From the NCBI RefSeq assembly GCF_037024155.1, contig NZ_JAYKTS010000004.1, positions 155,897-219,896 on the forward strand: a stretch of 64,000 bases of DNA. The letters run 5' to 3'. The position numbers and the translations under genes were made by a program. The stretch is from Bacillus sp. 2205SS5-2. Lineage in GTDB: Bacteria > Bacillota > Bacilli > Bacillales > Bacillaceae_K. Below are positions 26,745 through 35,885 of this stretch, in pieces; position 1 is the stretch's first letter, and each line of letters opens with the position of its first letter. The notes beneath the pieces are model-generated. The model did no database searches and was not told the DNA's origin. It saw nothing but the letters and a program-made list of their open reading frames with translations.

Positions 26745-27647
26745 ATGATTTCATCTGATCTCAAAAAGACATTAATAGGCGTTCATGGGGAGCAAAAAGC
26801 TTTGAAATGGGTGAAGGATTTCCCTCGACTTGCCTCGACCATTGAAACCACCTATGAAGGGAAAATAGGCACCCATTTTGAGTTGAGCTATCATTTTGTA
26901 GCACCCTTTCACTTAGATGAAGTCCGCTCACTTGTTATCAAAGCAGGTGTGCCATCACATGCTTTTAACCTCGAGGTTCAGGCGTTAAAGGATTTTGCAT
27001 GCAACTCGATTGTTCGTCTTTTCGAAGAAGATTCGTCAGAAGGATGGATGCTGATCGAGCATCTCACACCAGGATATTCTCTCCGGGAAGTGAAAGAAGA
27101 AGAAAAGAGGTTAGATATTACCGCTCGTCTGCTTCAGGAATTATGGCGCACCCCGCCAGAACGTCATAGCTATCCATTAATGAAGCAATGGGCATCTGGA
27201 TTTGAGCGAATGAGAAAGACATTTGATGGTGGAACCGGGCCATTACCCGCTTCAAAAATAGAAAAGGCTGAAAAGCTATTTCGGCAACTGCTACACTCTA
27301 CTGATACACCTACTCTTCTCCATGGGGATTTGCATCACGGAAATATACTCTATTCCGAACGTCGCGGATGGATAGCGATTGATGCAAAAGGGGTCGTTGG
27401 TGATCCTGCCTCTGACTTATACCCCTATCTTTCTAATGAACTGTTGAATGTAGAAAATCCGCTGACACTACTGCAGCAACGGATCGCATTTTTTTCTTTT
27501 GCGCTTACCATTGATCCTAACCGTATCATTCAGTGGGGATTTGCGCGATCCGTACTTTCTGCCGTTTGGTGTGTAGAAGATCAGGTGGATTGCTGGAAAG
27601 ACAGTTTAATTATGGCTAATTTATTCGAGACACTAAACGAGCACTAG
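26745..27647 (+). CDS. APH(6)/hydroxyurea-kinase family phosphotransferase
   Basis: 300 residues if started at ATG 26745, directly after the yqkD stop; upstream in-frame starts at 26718 and 26724 overlap yqkD. Kinase-like fold of the StrB/APH(6) type: HGDLHHGNIL (catalytic Asp) and IDAKGVVGDPASDLYPYL (metal-binding Asp). The family includes streptomycin 6-kinases and hydroxyurea phosphotransferases, but chromosomal members often have unknown substrates, so resistance should not be assumed. Probably cotranscribed with yqkD. Confidence 0.8.
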   Translation: MISSDLKKTLIGVHGEQKALKWVKDFPRLASTIETTYEGKIGTHFELSYHFVAPFHLDEVRSLVIKAGVPSHAFNLEVQALKDFACNSIVRLFEEDSSEGWMLIEHLTPGYSLREVKEEEKRLDITARLLQELWRTPPERHSYPLMKQWASGFERMRKTFDGGTGPLPASKIEKAEKLFRQLLHSTDTPTLLHGDLHHGNILYSERRGWIAIDAKGVVGDPASDLYPYLSNELLNVENPLTLLQQRIAFFSFALTIDPNRIIQWGFARSVLSAVWCVEDQVDCWKDSLIMANLFETLNEH

Positions 27648-27668
27648 GACACCTAGTACTCGTTTTTT
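27637..27668 (+). terminator. Rho-independent terminator
   Basis: Arms ACGAGCACTAGG and CCTAGTACTCGT with a three-base loop, then seven T. It overlaps the end of the phosphotransferase gene. Confidence 0.9.
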
Positions 27669-27683
27669 TGATTGCTTTCGACT

Positions 27684-27938
27684 GGCGATTTCCGCAAAGT
27701 TATTGCTTTTCGAAGCGATATATAGTTTGTTAAAAATGCCCGGTTTTGAGGCATATTTTCGTCTATTTTCAAGGCTCTTTTCGCATCATTTGTTGCTGTA
27801 GCATACAAAAAAGGATGGAAACACCCTTTTCTTTTTCCTCATTTCGGGTTAAAAATGATGCGAAAAGATGCCCGAGGTCTTTCTTCATCACGATAGGGAG
27901 GGCTAATTCGAAAAGCCGCAATCTTTGCGAAATCAGCC
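27684..27938. mobile_element. Two nested MITE-like elements (copies 5a and 5b)
   Basis: An intact element at 27773-27938 (ends GGCTCTTTTCGCATCATTTG and inverted GGCTGATTTCGCAAAGATTG, flanks matching 6 of 8) sits inside or beside an older, decayed left end at 27684 (GGCGATTTCCGCAAAGTTATTG). The inner copy carries the GGATGGAAACAC core. Confidence 0.8.
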
Positions 27939-28018
27939 AATTTGAAAGGTATCAGTAGAAAAAAGAAGATTCCGCCGATTATTTATTTGTTCTACAACAA
28001 TGTATACGAAAAAAGCAT

Positions 28019-28786
28019 TTATTTTTTAGCCACAATCAACACTGATTGCCCATTGAAGCTCGTCACTCTCCCATTCTCTTCCTGGATCTGAAAATGGTGC
28101 TTCGTGTCTCCTGATGCATTCAGCATATATTCTTCTAATTCCTCCTTGTCGTTTTCTGGCATCCTCATTCGTGCGAACCATGATTCGAATGAAAAGGTTT
28201 TGGAGAAAACAATTAGTTGCTTTACTTGAAACTCTTTTTCCTCGATTAGCTTCAGCCATTCTGTTTTTTTCCATGCTCGGTAATGACTAGGGTCACGTTT
28301 TTTCTCCACAGTATTATAAAAAACGTCCCACTCTTCTTTTTCAGGAGCGACATTATCAATCAATAGTAACGTACCTTTCTCTTGGAGAACACGTATACTT
28401 TCAGCAATGAATTGTTCAATGTTTGGGAAATGATGCGGAGCGATTCGACAAGTAACTACCGAAAAGGCTTCATCAGGAAAAGGAAGTTTTTCAGCATCTC
28501 CCACAATGAAACTCACATTTGTATAGCCATTCCCTCTAATAAACGCCTCCGCCTTCTGTAACATTCTTTCTGTCAAATCAAGCGCAACGACTTCTTTCAC
28601 CAGTGGTGCAAGTCCATTGGCTACATGGCCTCCACCTGTAGCAATATCTAATACTCGATCTTTTTTGGTCACATTAGCCAACCGAATTAATTCGTGCAAA
28701 TCTTCGCCATTTGCATGAATTTCACTCTTCACATAACTACCAGCAGACTGACTAAACTGCTTTTGGACTTTTTTCTTAATATCCAT
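28019..28786 (-). CDS. Class I SAM-dependent methyltransferase
   Basis: 255 residues. SAM-binding motif I is VLDIATGGGHVA, followed by VVALDLTERML (motif II region) and AFSVVTCRIAPHHF (post-I). It resembles YcgJ/UbiE-like methyltransferases of Bacillus. Substrate unknown. ATG 28786 has GGGAGAGG upstream. Monocistronic by position. Confidence 0.85.
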   Translation of the reverse strand: MDIKKKVQKQFSQSAGSYVKSEIHANGEDLHELIRLANVTKKDRVLDIATGGGHVANGLAPLVKEVVALDLTERMLQKAEAFIRGNGYTNVSFIVGDAEKLPFPDEAFSVVTCRIAPHHFPNIEQFIAESIRVLQEKGTLLLIDNVAPEKEEWDVFYNTVEKKRDPSHYRAWKKTEWLKLIEEKEFQVKQLIVFSKTFSFESWFARMRMPENDKEELEEYMLNASGDTKHHFQIQEENGRVTSFNGQSVLIVAKK

Positions 28787-28893
28787 TCGTATCCTCTCCC
28801 AACTCTTCGATACTTATAGGATATGCTACCTCCGTCCATAAGAAAATTCGATATATCTTTTCACTAATAATAAGATTTTCTTATCACTCTGCA

Positions 28894-29694
28894 CTATCTC
28901 TCTCCAATACATCTTCCTCTACCAAAAGGAATACACAGCGGCGTACCGAAAATCGGATCCTTCGCAAGCTTGCAATTCATCCCAAAGACTTCTTTGACTA
29001 GTTCACATGTGATAATTTCTTCAGGTTTACCTTGGGCATAAATATTTTTATTGCGAATGGCGACAATATGATGTGCATAGCGGCAGGCTAAATTTAAATC
29101 ATGAAGAACCATCACAATCATTCGATTCTCCGTTTCATTTAATTGGAATAATAAATCCAAGATATCGATTTGATGAGTCATGTCTAGATAGGTAGTCGGT
29201 TCGTCGAGCAAAATGGTTTCAGTTTGCTGAGCAAGGGTTAACGCAATCCAGGCCCTCTGTCTCTGTCCACCAGATAATGAATCCACTCTTCTGTCCGCTA
29301 AATCCATTAAACCCGTTGCATTTAAGGCGTCCTTTACAATCTGCTCATCTTCTCGGGTCCACTGTTTTATCCAGCTTTGATATGGATATCGACCTTGTTT
29401 TACGAGCTGAAGAACTGTAATTCCTTCTGGAGCAATTGGTCCTTGTGGCAAAATGGCCAAATTCCGGGCAATCTCTTTTGTCGATTGTTGATCAATCGAC
29501 TTTCCGTCCAGTAAAATAGAACCTTCCTTTGGTTTCAATAACCGGGCAAATGACCGGAGGAGTGTCGATTTTCCACAGCCATTACTCCCAATGAACACGG
29601 TAATTTCTCCTTTAGGAATATGTAAATCCAAATTCTCAATAATGGTCGTTTCTCCATAGCCTATCGTGAGGCCTTTTCCTTCCAATGCATGCAT
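28894..29694 (-). CDS. Siderophore ABC transporter ATP-binding protein
   Basis: 266 residues from ATG 29694 (GGGAGG upstream). Walker A GSNGCGKST, Q-loop LPQGPIAPEGITV, signature LSGGQRQRAW, Walker B TILLDEPTTYLD and switch His in VLHDLNLACRY. FecE/FhuC/YusV type, energising uptake of a ferric siderophore through the two permeases upstream. Last gene of a three-gene Fur-controlled operon. Confidence 0.92.
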   Translation of the reverse strand: MHALEGKGLTIGYGETTIIENLDLHIPKGEITVFIGSNGCGKSTLLRSFARLLKPKEGSILLDGKSIDQQSTKEIARNLAILPQGPIAPEGITVLQLVKQGRYPYQSWIKQWTREDEQIVKDALNATGLMDLADRRVDSLSGGQRQRAWIALTLAQQTETILLDEPTTYLDMTHQIDILDLLFQLNETENRMIVMVLHDLNLACRYAHHIVAIRNKNIYAQGKPEEIITCELVKEVFGMNCKLAKDPIFGTPLCIPFGRGRCIGER

Positions 29695-29721
29695 ATTTCT
29701 TCCTCCCATATTTCTTAGGTG

Positions 29722-30780
29722 TTAGGCTGATTTCTTCGATTTCACTAGCAAATATATAAAATAAGGTGCCCCAATAGAAGCCGTAAAAACTCCAGCCGGA
29801 ATTTCAAGAGGAGCAAACAACGTTCGGCCGATCAGGTCTGAAATGAGGACCAAGATGGCACCAATTAAGGCCGCGGTAGGCAAAAGCAATCCGAATGCTG
29901 ACCCGACCATTTTCCTTGCAATATGAGGAGCCATTAATCCGACAAACCCTATCCCCCCCGCCATGCTGACTCCAACTCCAGTAAGCGCTGTACATAAGAC
30001 TAGGAGAGAAATTCGTTGCTTTTGAACGTTACTTCCAACTCTAATGGCAACCTCTTCACCTAGATCTTGAACGTTCACATGACGAACCATTATAAAGCTA
30101 AGAATAAGCAAAATAAGGGTCACAGGTGCAAACAAAGACACCTCTTCCCAGGACGAGCCATGAACGGTCCCTGTAATCCAAATATTTGCTTGACTTGCGC
30201 GGTAAATCGGACCAATTAACATAAATAAAGTTGTTAACGCCTGCATTAACGCTGAAATTCCAATGCCTATTAAGACAAATCGAAGTGAAGATATTCCATT
30301 TTTCCACGCGAGCATATAAAGAAGCAAAGCCGTTAGGGCTGCGCCAACGAATGCACTTAATGGTAACCACTGAATACTAACCGTTAATGCATTGTTTTCA
30401 TCACTAAATAAAGCTAAAAAAGAAACCACTGCAACCGAAGCACCGCCTGTTAATCCAATAATATCGGGAGAGGCAAGGGGATTTCGAATCATTCCTTGTA
30501 ATAATCCACCCGCCACCGCAAGACTCATTCCGACTAGAATAGCAATAAGAATTCTCGGTAAGCGAAAGGCTTGAACCACCAGCACTTCTATTTCTGTTCC
30601 CCCTCCAAAGAAAACGGATAACACGGTTAGTGGACTGATTTTCATCTCGCCCATTCCCATGCTAATGATTGTGAATAGTAAAAGGATACAGCTTAGCCCT
30701 ATCAACACAATACTCCCTTTTACGTCGAGTAAAAAAGAAACTCGCTTTTTTCCCATTCTTACGGCTTTATACTTCTTCAC
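29722..30780 (-). CDS. Siderophore ABC transporter permease (FecCD family)
   Basis: 352 residues, about nine or ten membrane segments. FecCD signatures GMSLAVAGGLLQGMIRNPLASPDIIG and GGIGFVGLMAPHIARKMVG (the coupling region for the ATPase) are clear. Pairs with the overlapping upstream permease; related to B. subtilis YfhA/FeuC. Start overlaps the previous gene by 4 bases. Confidence 0.92.
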   Translation of the reverse strand: MKKYKAVRMGKKRVSFLLDVKGSIVLIGLSCILLLFTIISMGMGEMKISPLTVLSVFFGGGTEIEVLVVQAFRLPRILIAILVGMSLAVAGGLLQGMIRNPLASPDIIGLTGGASVAVVSFLALFSDENNALTVSIQWLPLSAFVGAALTALLLYMLAWKNGISSLRFVLIGIGISALMQALTTLFMLIGPIYRASQANIWITGTVHGSSWEEVSLFAPVTLILLILSFIMVRHVNVQDLGEEVAIRVGSNVQKQRISLLVLCTALTGVGVSMAGGIGFVGLMAPHIARKMVGSAFGLLLPTAALIGAILVLISDLIGRTLFAPLEIPAGVFTASIGAPYFIYLLVKSKKSA

Positions 30781-31778
30781 GATGAAAAACCTCCTTTACG
30801 CGCAATGAGAATAAAAAAAGGCACGCCTAGAAAGGCGGTAATAATTCCAACCGGTACCTCTTGAGGCATTATGATATAGCGGGACCCAATATCAGCCACC
30901 ACTAATAAACTCCCGCCAAGTACCCCGCAGTAGGGAATGACCCACCGATAATCATTGCCAACAAAGAAGCGCGCCAGATGTGGAACGACAATGCCAATAA
31001 ATCCAATTGGACCTGCTATTGCCACACTTCCACCCGCTAAAAGTATGACTATGACAGCGGACAATGCTTTGACCCAAGCCGTTCGTTGTCCTAACCCTTT
31101 TGCTAGATCTTCCCCCATAAGAAGAATATTGATTTTTCCGCCGATCAAGAGTGCACCCAACCAGGCTACTGCTAAATAGGGTAAAACCGATTGTAATATG
31201 TCTAACTTTCTACCTTGAACAGAACCTGCTAGCCAATACAGTACTACATCAAGAGCCGATTCATTCAACACTAAAATGCCTTGTGTGACTGATGAAAGCA
31301 AGGCGGCAATAGCCGCTCCTGCTAAGGTTAATGTTACCGGAGTGACTCCTTGTTTTCCTGCGGCTCCTATGAGGTATACACATACTGCCGCCACGCCTGC
31401 TCCAAGAAAAGCAATCCATGCGAATGATTGCAGCGAGGTTATGGAAAAGAACGAAACGGCGATCACAATGGCCAAGCTGGCTCCTGCATTCACACCAAGT
31501 ATTCCAGGTGAAGCCAACGGATTTCTGGTTAGCGCTTGCATAATTGCCCCTGCAATTCCTAAACTGGCACCAACTGCCGCACCAATTAGGGCCCTTGGAA
31601 GTCGTACAGTCTTAATAATAATATGTTCGTTGGATCCATCGAAATGGCGAAACGCATCAATAGCCAACATCCAGGGGGTTTGTGTATAGCCATACACGAC
31701 ACTCGAACAAATAAATATAAATAAGAGGATTATCCCGGAGCCTAACCCTATGTATCTACTCTTTTTCGTTGTTAACAT
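30777..31778 (-). CDS. Siderophore ABC transporter permease (FecCD family)
   Basis: 333 residues, about nine membrane segments. Signatures GASLGIAGAIMQALTRNPLASPGILG and GPIGFIGIVVPHLARFFVG. First gene of the minus-strand operon, divergent from the binding-protein gene at 31951 and sharing a Fur-box region. Related to B. subtilis YfiZ/FeuB. Confidence 0.92.
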   Translation of the reverse strand: MLTTKKSRYIGLGSGIILLFIFICSSVVYGYTQTPWMLAIDAFRHFDGSNEHIIIKTVRLPRALIGAAVGASLGIAGAIMQALTRNPLASPGILGVNAGASLAIVIAVSFFSITSLQSFAWIAFLGAGVAAVCVYLIGAAGKQGVTPVTLTLAGAAIAALLSSVTQGILVLNESALDVVLYWLAGSVQGRKLDILQSVLPYLAVAWLGALLIGGKINILLMGEDLAKGLGQRTAWVKALSAVIVILLAGGSVAIAGPIGFIGIVVPHLARFFVGNDYRWVIPYCGVLGGSLLVVADIGSRYIIMPQEVPVGIITAFLGVPFFILIARKGGFSS

Positions 31779-31810
31779 CTATTTGTACTCCTTCTCTCTA
31801 TTTCTCTACC

Positions 31811-31924
31811 AGTTTATTTTAATTGAGAATAAGTGTCAATGATAGTGAAAATCATTTTCAATTAGTTGTTGACACAATAAGCAAGAGCAATTATTATTTT
31901 AATTGCGAGTGAAAATCATTTTCA
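31811..31924. promoter_or_regulatory. Divergent promoters with two Fur boxes
   Basis: Two identical 7-1-7 palindromes TGAAAATCATTTTCA at 31846-31860 and 31910-31924, within a 21-bp direct repeat. Rightward promoter: TTGACA (31869-31874), 17 bases, TATTAT (31892-31897); the right Fur box covers its start point. Leftward promoter on the complement: TTGACA (31834-31839), 17 bases, TAAACT (31811-31816); the left Fur box sits just upstream of its -35. Confidence 0.88.
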
Positions 31925-31950
31925 ATTAAACTTAACGGAGGTAGTATTAC

Positions 31951-32928
31951 ATGCATTTACGAAAAAAAAGCTCTTACATATCCCTCTTCCTACTTTTGCT
32001 GGCAGTGATGTTTGCATTAGCAGCATGTGGCTCAAATGAAAAAAAAGCCACTACTGATGAAGAAACTAGCAACACAGAATCTAGATCTTATACGGTAAAA
32101 CATGCGATGGGAACAACGGATATTCCCGAAACACCTAAAAAAATCGTGATTTTAACGAATGAGGGGACAGAAGCTCTGTTATCTCTAGGAGTTACCCTAG
32201 CAGGTGCCGTTCAGTCTTGGACTGGTGACCCTTGGTATGATCATATCGCTGAGAAGATGAGTGATGTTAAAGTTGTGGGATTGGAAAGTCAAGTGAATGT
32301 TGAAGCTGTTGCGGCTCTAAAGCCTGACTTAATCATTGGAAACAAAATGCGCCAGGAAGAAATTTATGATCAACTGAGCCTAATTGCCCCAACCGTTTTC
32401 GCCGAAACGCTTCGCGGTAATTGGAAGGAGAACTTTGAGCTTTATGCTGAGGCTGTCAACCGAACGGAAGAAGGCGAAGAAGTCATCAGTGCATATGATG
32501 AACGGATTCGCTCACTCCAGGAATCATTAGGTGAGAAAGTAGATATGGAGGTTTCCATGGTTCGTTTCATGGCTGGTGATGTAAGAATTTACCACAAAGA
32601 CTCTTTTTCAGGTGTAATCCTTGAACAAATTGGCTTTGCTCGTCCTGAATCTCAAAACGTCGATGATTTTGCTGAAAAAGGAGTAACAAAGGAACGGATT
32701 CCAGCAATGGATGGAGATATTCTATTCTACTTCACCTATGAGCCAGGTGACGGAGAGGCAACGAAAGTCGAAGAAGAGTGGCTAGACGATCCACTTTTCA
32801 ACAATCTTGAAGTGGCACATACAGAATCAATCTATAAAGTAAGTGATGACATTTGGAATACAGCTGGAGGTGTATTGGCTGCTAATCTAATGCTTGATGA
32901 TTTACAAACCTATTTTCTCGAACAATAA
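31951..32928 (+). CDS. Iron-siderophore substrate-binding lipoprotein
   Basis: 325 residues with a lipoprotein signal (LLLLAVMFALAAC, lipidated Cys26). A periplasmic-binding-protein class III fold follows: PKKIVILTNEGTEALLSLGV, LKPDLIIGNKMRQEEIYDQL. It captures the ferric siderophore outside the cell and delivers it to the two permeases and ATPase encoded divergently. Related to B. subtilis YfiY; siderophore identity not determinable. Fur-controlled. Confidence 0.92.
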   Translation: MHLRKKSSYISLFLLLLAVMFALAACGSNEKKATTDEETSNTESRSYTVKHAMGTTDIPETPKKIVILTNEGTEALLSLGVTLAGAVQSWTGDPWYDHIAEKMSDVKVVGLESQVNVEAVAALKPDLIIGNKMRQEEIYDQLSLIAPTVFAETLRGNWKENFELYAEAVNRTEEGEEVISAYDERIRSLQESLGEKVDMEVSMVRFMAGDVRIYHKDSFSGVILEQIGFARPESQNVDDFAEKGVTKERIPAMDGDILFYFTYEPGDGEATKVEEEWLDDPLFNNLEVAHTESIYKVSDDIWNTAGGVLAANLMLDDLQTYFLEQ

Positions 32929-32954
32929 TCACCCAAAAATTATTCTATAGAAAA

Positions 32955-32984
32955 GGTTCTTTTCGTAATAATTGTTGCTTTAAG
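32955..32984. mobile_element. MITE-like left end only
   Basis: GGTTCTTTTCGTAATAATTG followed by TTGCTT matches the element's terminal repeat; no partner end is found before the next complete copy at 33022. Confidence 0.55.
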
Positions 32985-33021
32985 AAGGAATTCTGTATGA
33001 AAATCGTTCCTTTTTTATAAT

Positions 33022-33182
33022 GGCTCTTTTCGTATTCATTGTGGCTATTTCATCTGATTTTTGACTAAATCCTCCATTTCATTGTTGATTTCTATCAAAA
33101 ACAGACGAAATGATGCCCGAAACAAAGCTATATTACAAATGATTAACTGATACGAAAAGCAACAATCTTTGCGAAAACAGCC
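33022..33182. mobile_element. MITE-like element, copy 6 (161 bp), intact
   Basis: GGCTCTTTTCGTATTCATTG and inverted GGCTGTTTTCGCAAAGATTG ends; perfect 8-bp flanks TTTATAAT (33014-33021 and 33183-33190). Inner arms ATTTCATCTGATTTTTGA and TCAAAAACAGACGAAAT are also complementary, so almost the whole element folds into one hairpin. Confidence 0.92.
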
Positions 33183-33278
33183 TTTATAATTTATCTTCCA
33201 GGGTATACAAAAAATGTTGGTTTGGAATAAAGTTTGATCGAAAACACCTCACAAACTAGCATTTTACGATAAATAGAA

Positions 33279-33320
33279 AGAAGCCATTTTGAAAAAAGAT
33301 TGATCAAAATGGCTTCTTCT
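33279..33320. terminator. Strong hairpin, terminator-like
   Basis: Arms AGAAGCCATTTTGA and TGATCAAAATGGCTTCT with a T-poor tail. It lies in a gene-free stretch; the rest of 33183-33668 shows no credible gene on either strand. Confidence 0.5.
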
Positions 33321-33668
33321 CCTGGAAGTTAAATGTTGGCTTTTGTAAAAAAGATTGATCACTTTCACTTATGATCTTCGACAATCGCGCCCAATACTTG
33401 AATATTTGAATTCGAGATAAATTTATGGTTTACTTTCGCAAAAGTCACCGTTACTTTAATAACTACTAATGTCATCTTTATTTCTTCTTGAATTGATAAT
33501 GAAATAATTATATTTTGTAAGAACTGACTACTAACAAAACAGATAAAAACAAGTAATATTTAATACCTTTTAAATCTCGCTATAAAGAACTAATTACTTT
33601 TTGAATATTCCTGCCAAATTTCTGAACACTAGCAGATACGTCCATAACCTTGACCTGCAAATTAAGCG

Positions 33669-34016
33669 TTACAATAACAGATAATAGCATCCCGATAGAA
33701 TTGATGCCATAAAAAACATTACAAGACTTATCTTTTTACTTACTTTCCAGATTACAAAAGTCGAAGTTAAAAATCCGACTACTACCATACCTAGTCCAAC
33801 ATACTGTAGAAAAGAAATAGAAGGAACAAATCCAGTAAAGAAGGTCGCCATACCAAATAATTTTAGTGCAACAACTACAAAAACTTGAGGCTTTTTTAAT
33901 AATTCTCCCTTCATTTGTTTCTTTTCCTCATATTCGAGCTTTCGATATGTGTTAACGGTCATAATGGTAGGAACACCCCATAATAATAATATATATACAA
34001 TATAAATAAGATTCAT
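33669..34016 (-). CDS. Hypothetical membrane protein
   Basis: 115 residues from ATG 34016, with GGAGG six bases upstream. Four predicted membrane segments (about 2-18, 43-60, 66-86, 91-110) and a short charged loop YRKLEYEEKKQMKGE. I do not recognise the family. An earlier start at 34061 is possible but lacks a ribosome binding site. Confidence 0.65.
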   Translation of the reverse strand: MNLIYIVYILLLWGVPTIMTVNTYRKLEYEEKKQMKGELLKKPQVFVVVALKLFGMATFFTGFVPSISFLQYVGLGMVVVGFLTSTFVIWKVSKKISLVMFFMASILSGCYYLLL

Positions 34017-34226
34017 TTGCATCCTCCGAGAGTGTATAGAGATAATATTTGGTATCATCATTCTATTCTTGTGTACTCACCTTTAACTTAATACCAATTT
34101 TTCCAATAATCCATTATTTAGGTAATCTCTTATTCTAGAATTTGAACCAATTTAGGAAAAGACTTGCTATGCAATAAGCGCGCCCTATACTGGAATAAAT
34201 GAAATCTGGAGATAGATTTCCACATT

Positions 34227-34388
34227 CTACATAATGTTTAATAATTGAGCTAAAAGGGCTACACATAAACTTATAAACATTGTTATTAGCCAATTTATTT
34301 TTTCTGTCATTTTAAGAAGAATGTTTAATATTGTCCCAATACACATACAAAGAATAAAGACAAATAAAAACATAATTAAAAATTCCAA
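34227..34388 (-). CDS. Possible small membrane protein, 53 residues
   Basis: A TTG-started frame after GGAAGGTAGG; it encodes two hydrophobic helices (EFLIMFLFVFILCMCIGTIL and NWLITMFISLCVALLAQLL) joined by KMTEK. Small two-helix membrane proteins are common in Bacillus, but AT-rich DNA can produce such frames by chance. Confidence 0.4.
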   Translation of the reverse strand: MEFLIMFLFVFILCMCIGTILNILLKMTEKINWLITMFISLCVALLAQLLNIM

Positions 34389-34644
34389 AACACATACCTA
34401 CCTTCCAAGATATATTACGGATTTATAAAGACTCAAACTCTATTTTTTCTTCCACAATGTTGGTCTTTGGTTTACTACAATCCATCATACTCTCCACTAA
34501 TTTTAACATATATCAATGTAACTTCTAGATTGTCTCGAATTTAAGTCTTCCATAATCTGGCCCTTTAACAGTACAACTTATTGTCTCTTAATTGTTCTTA
34601 ATCGAGTTTTCAATTCAGATGTTCTATCCTTTTCACTATAAAAA

Positions 34645-34676
34645 ATCCCCTTTAGACAACCATGTCCAAAGGGGGA
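34645..34676 (-). terminator. Terminator-like hairpin
   Basis: Arms CCCCTTT/AAAGGGG with inner GACA/TGTC; on the minus strand it is followed by six T. It could end the yqkB transcript. Between 34389 and 34900 I see no gene. Confidence 0.6.
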
Positions 34677-34680
34677 AAAC

Positions 34681-34760
34681 GGTGCAACTTTTTTATAAAA
34701 GGTATAACTTTATTGTAAACGGTACATCTTTTTTGTGATCGATACAACTTTATTTGTAAT
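34681..34760. repeat. Four imperfect 20-bp tandem repeats
   Basis: Four back-to-back 20-base units of the form GGTACAACTTTTTTGTAAAC (34681, 34701, 34721, 34741), each starting GGT or GAT and carrying a T-rich block, directly after the hairpin. No function is evident. Confidence 0.6.
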
Positions 34761-34810
34761 CCACAAAAAAATGACCCTTAGTATAGTGATGTCAAAGAAA
34801 CTAAGCATAT

Positions 34811-34841
34811 GCGAAAAGCTACAATCTTTGTGAAAACAGCA
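34811..34841. mobile_element. MITE-like right end only
   Basis: GCGAAAAGCTACAATCTTTG then TGAAAACAGC matches the right end of the family; no left end is recognisable. Confidence 0.55.
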
Positions 34842-34900
34842 CAGCAGAATTGGCTCTTCTTTTCTAGCGTCAATCGCAAACCATACTAAACAAAACAATA

Positions 34901-35233
34901 TTACGCAAAAAGTTTATTGATAAAACTCATACGACCATTTAATATTTGCCCGGGCGATTTTAAGACAAATGTATTCGCAGTTTTCGAGAAATCGATTTTA
35001 AGTGTTTCATCTAAGAAAATCATTTTTGATTTTTCTACAAGGATGGGCATAGTATTCATTTCAATCACAACGTCTTCATCTTGATCAATTTCCTCGACAA
35101 GCCAAAGTGTTGGCACGCCACTAACCACACACCCACATCCTTCTGTTTCATATTTCAATTTAAGGAAACCATCTTGGTTGGCGATTTTCTCCGTTAATTT
35201 TTCTTGTGCTAGCTTGGTAATCGTAATCTCCAC
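34901..35233 (-). CDS. yqkB: HesB/IscA-like protein YqkB
   Basis: 110 residues, matching the YqkB branch of iron-sulfur biosynthesis proteins (HesB-like fold). The Cys-rich loop ETEGCGCVVSG is present, but the C-terminal CGCG-type pair of true IscA is absent. Role in Fe-S assembly or trafficking is inferred from the family. Backbone gene marking the left border of the anaerobic module. Confidence 0.88.
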   Translation of the reverse strand: MEITITKLAQEKLTEKIANQDGFLKLKYETEGCGCVVSGVPTLWLVEEIDQDEDVVIEMNTMPILVEKSKMIFLDETLKIDFSKTANTFVLKSPGQILNGRMSFINKLFA

Positions 35234-35379
35234 CTTAATTCCCTCCTCTAGTAGATTTTTATTTTAGCATAGTTTCTTTTCCATTGTTGTTGGGACGACT
35301 TACCTACTTTCTATTGCTTTTTTTATTTCATGCCCTTACTATCAATAAAGGAACCATTTCAGAGAGAGGAGGATTGTTA

Positions 35380-35589
35380 ATGACAAAAGTACAAATTAAA
35401 GTAAACGATAACGGATCATTCCGAGTAACTGGAGATATCGAACTTTTAGACGGACAAGGAAATCCGATTGAAACAAAGCAAGCTTTCTCGCTTTGTCGCT
35501 GTGGTCTGTCCCAAAAAATGCCTTTTTGCGATGGTGCTCATAAAGGACAGTTTCAATCGATAGTTCGTGCAGAATCAGAGGCTGAGTAA
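35380..35589 (+). CDS. CDGSH iron-sulfur domain protein
   Basis: 69 residues from ATG 35380 with AGGAGG seven bases upstream. The mitoNEET-type motif reads CRCGLSQKMPFCDGAHKG, giving the C-x-C...C...H ligand set of a [2Fe-2S] cluster. The N-terminal half (MTKVQIKVNDNGSFRVTGDI) is typical of bacterial single-domain members. Cellular role unknown; redox or cluster transfer. Confidence 0.9.
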   Translation: MTKVQIKVNDNGSFRVTGDIELLDGQGNPIETKQAFSLCRCGLSQKMPFCDGAHKGQFQSIVRAESEAE

Positions 35590-35650
35590 GGGAACAAGCA
35601 TCTAAGGTCTCTCATCTTGATTTATGGAAACGAGACTTAAAATCGTTCAT

Positions 35651-35685
35651 AGAAACGCTCAGGCAATTTCGCCCTGAGCGTTTCT
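35651..35685. terminator. Hairpin after the CDGSH gene
   Basis: Perfect arms AGAAACGCTCAGG and CCTGAGCGTTTCT with a nine-base loop; no clear T-run. Terminator or processing element. Confidence 0.6.
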
Positions 35686-35885
35686 AAACTTCAAATTAAT
35701 TAATTATTCTGTAACTTCCCCCGAGAATGGAACTCCTATTATTGCAATATCCCTTAAAGGTAATTACCAAATATTCATAGAATGAAAGCGATTATTGCCC
35801 TGTTTAGAGGGATTTATTCCTCATCCTCACATCTATTAGAGAATCATGATATTCACTTATCATCAAATAAATCCTCATCACCATC

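Noticed and set aside
26745..27647. Calling the APH(6)-like gene an antibiotic resistance gene
   Set aside because: Only the kinase fold motifs are visible; chromosomal homologues commonly have unknown substrates.
27746..27958. 70-codon plus-strand frame
   Set aside because: It consists of MITE-like sequence.
33360..33660. Hidden gene in the AT-rich stretch
   Set aside because: Only short frames without start signals on either strand.
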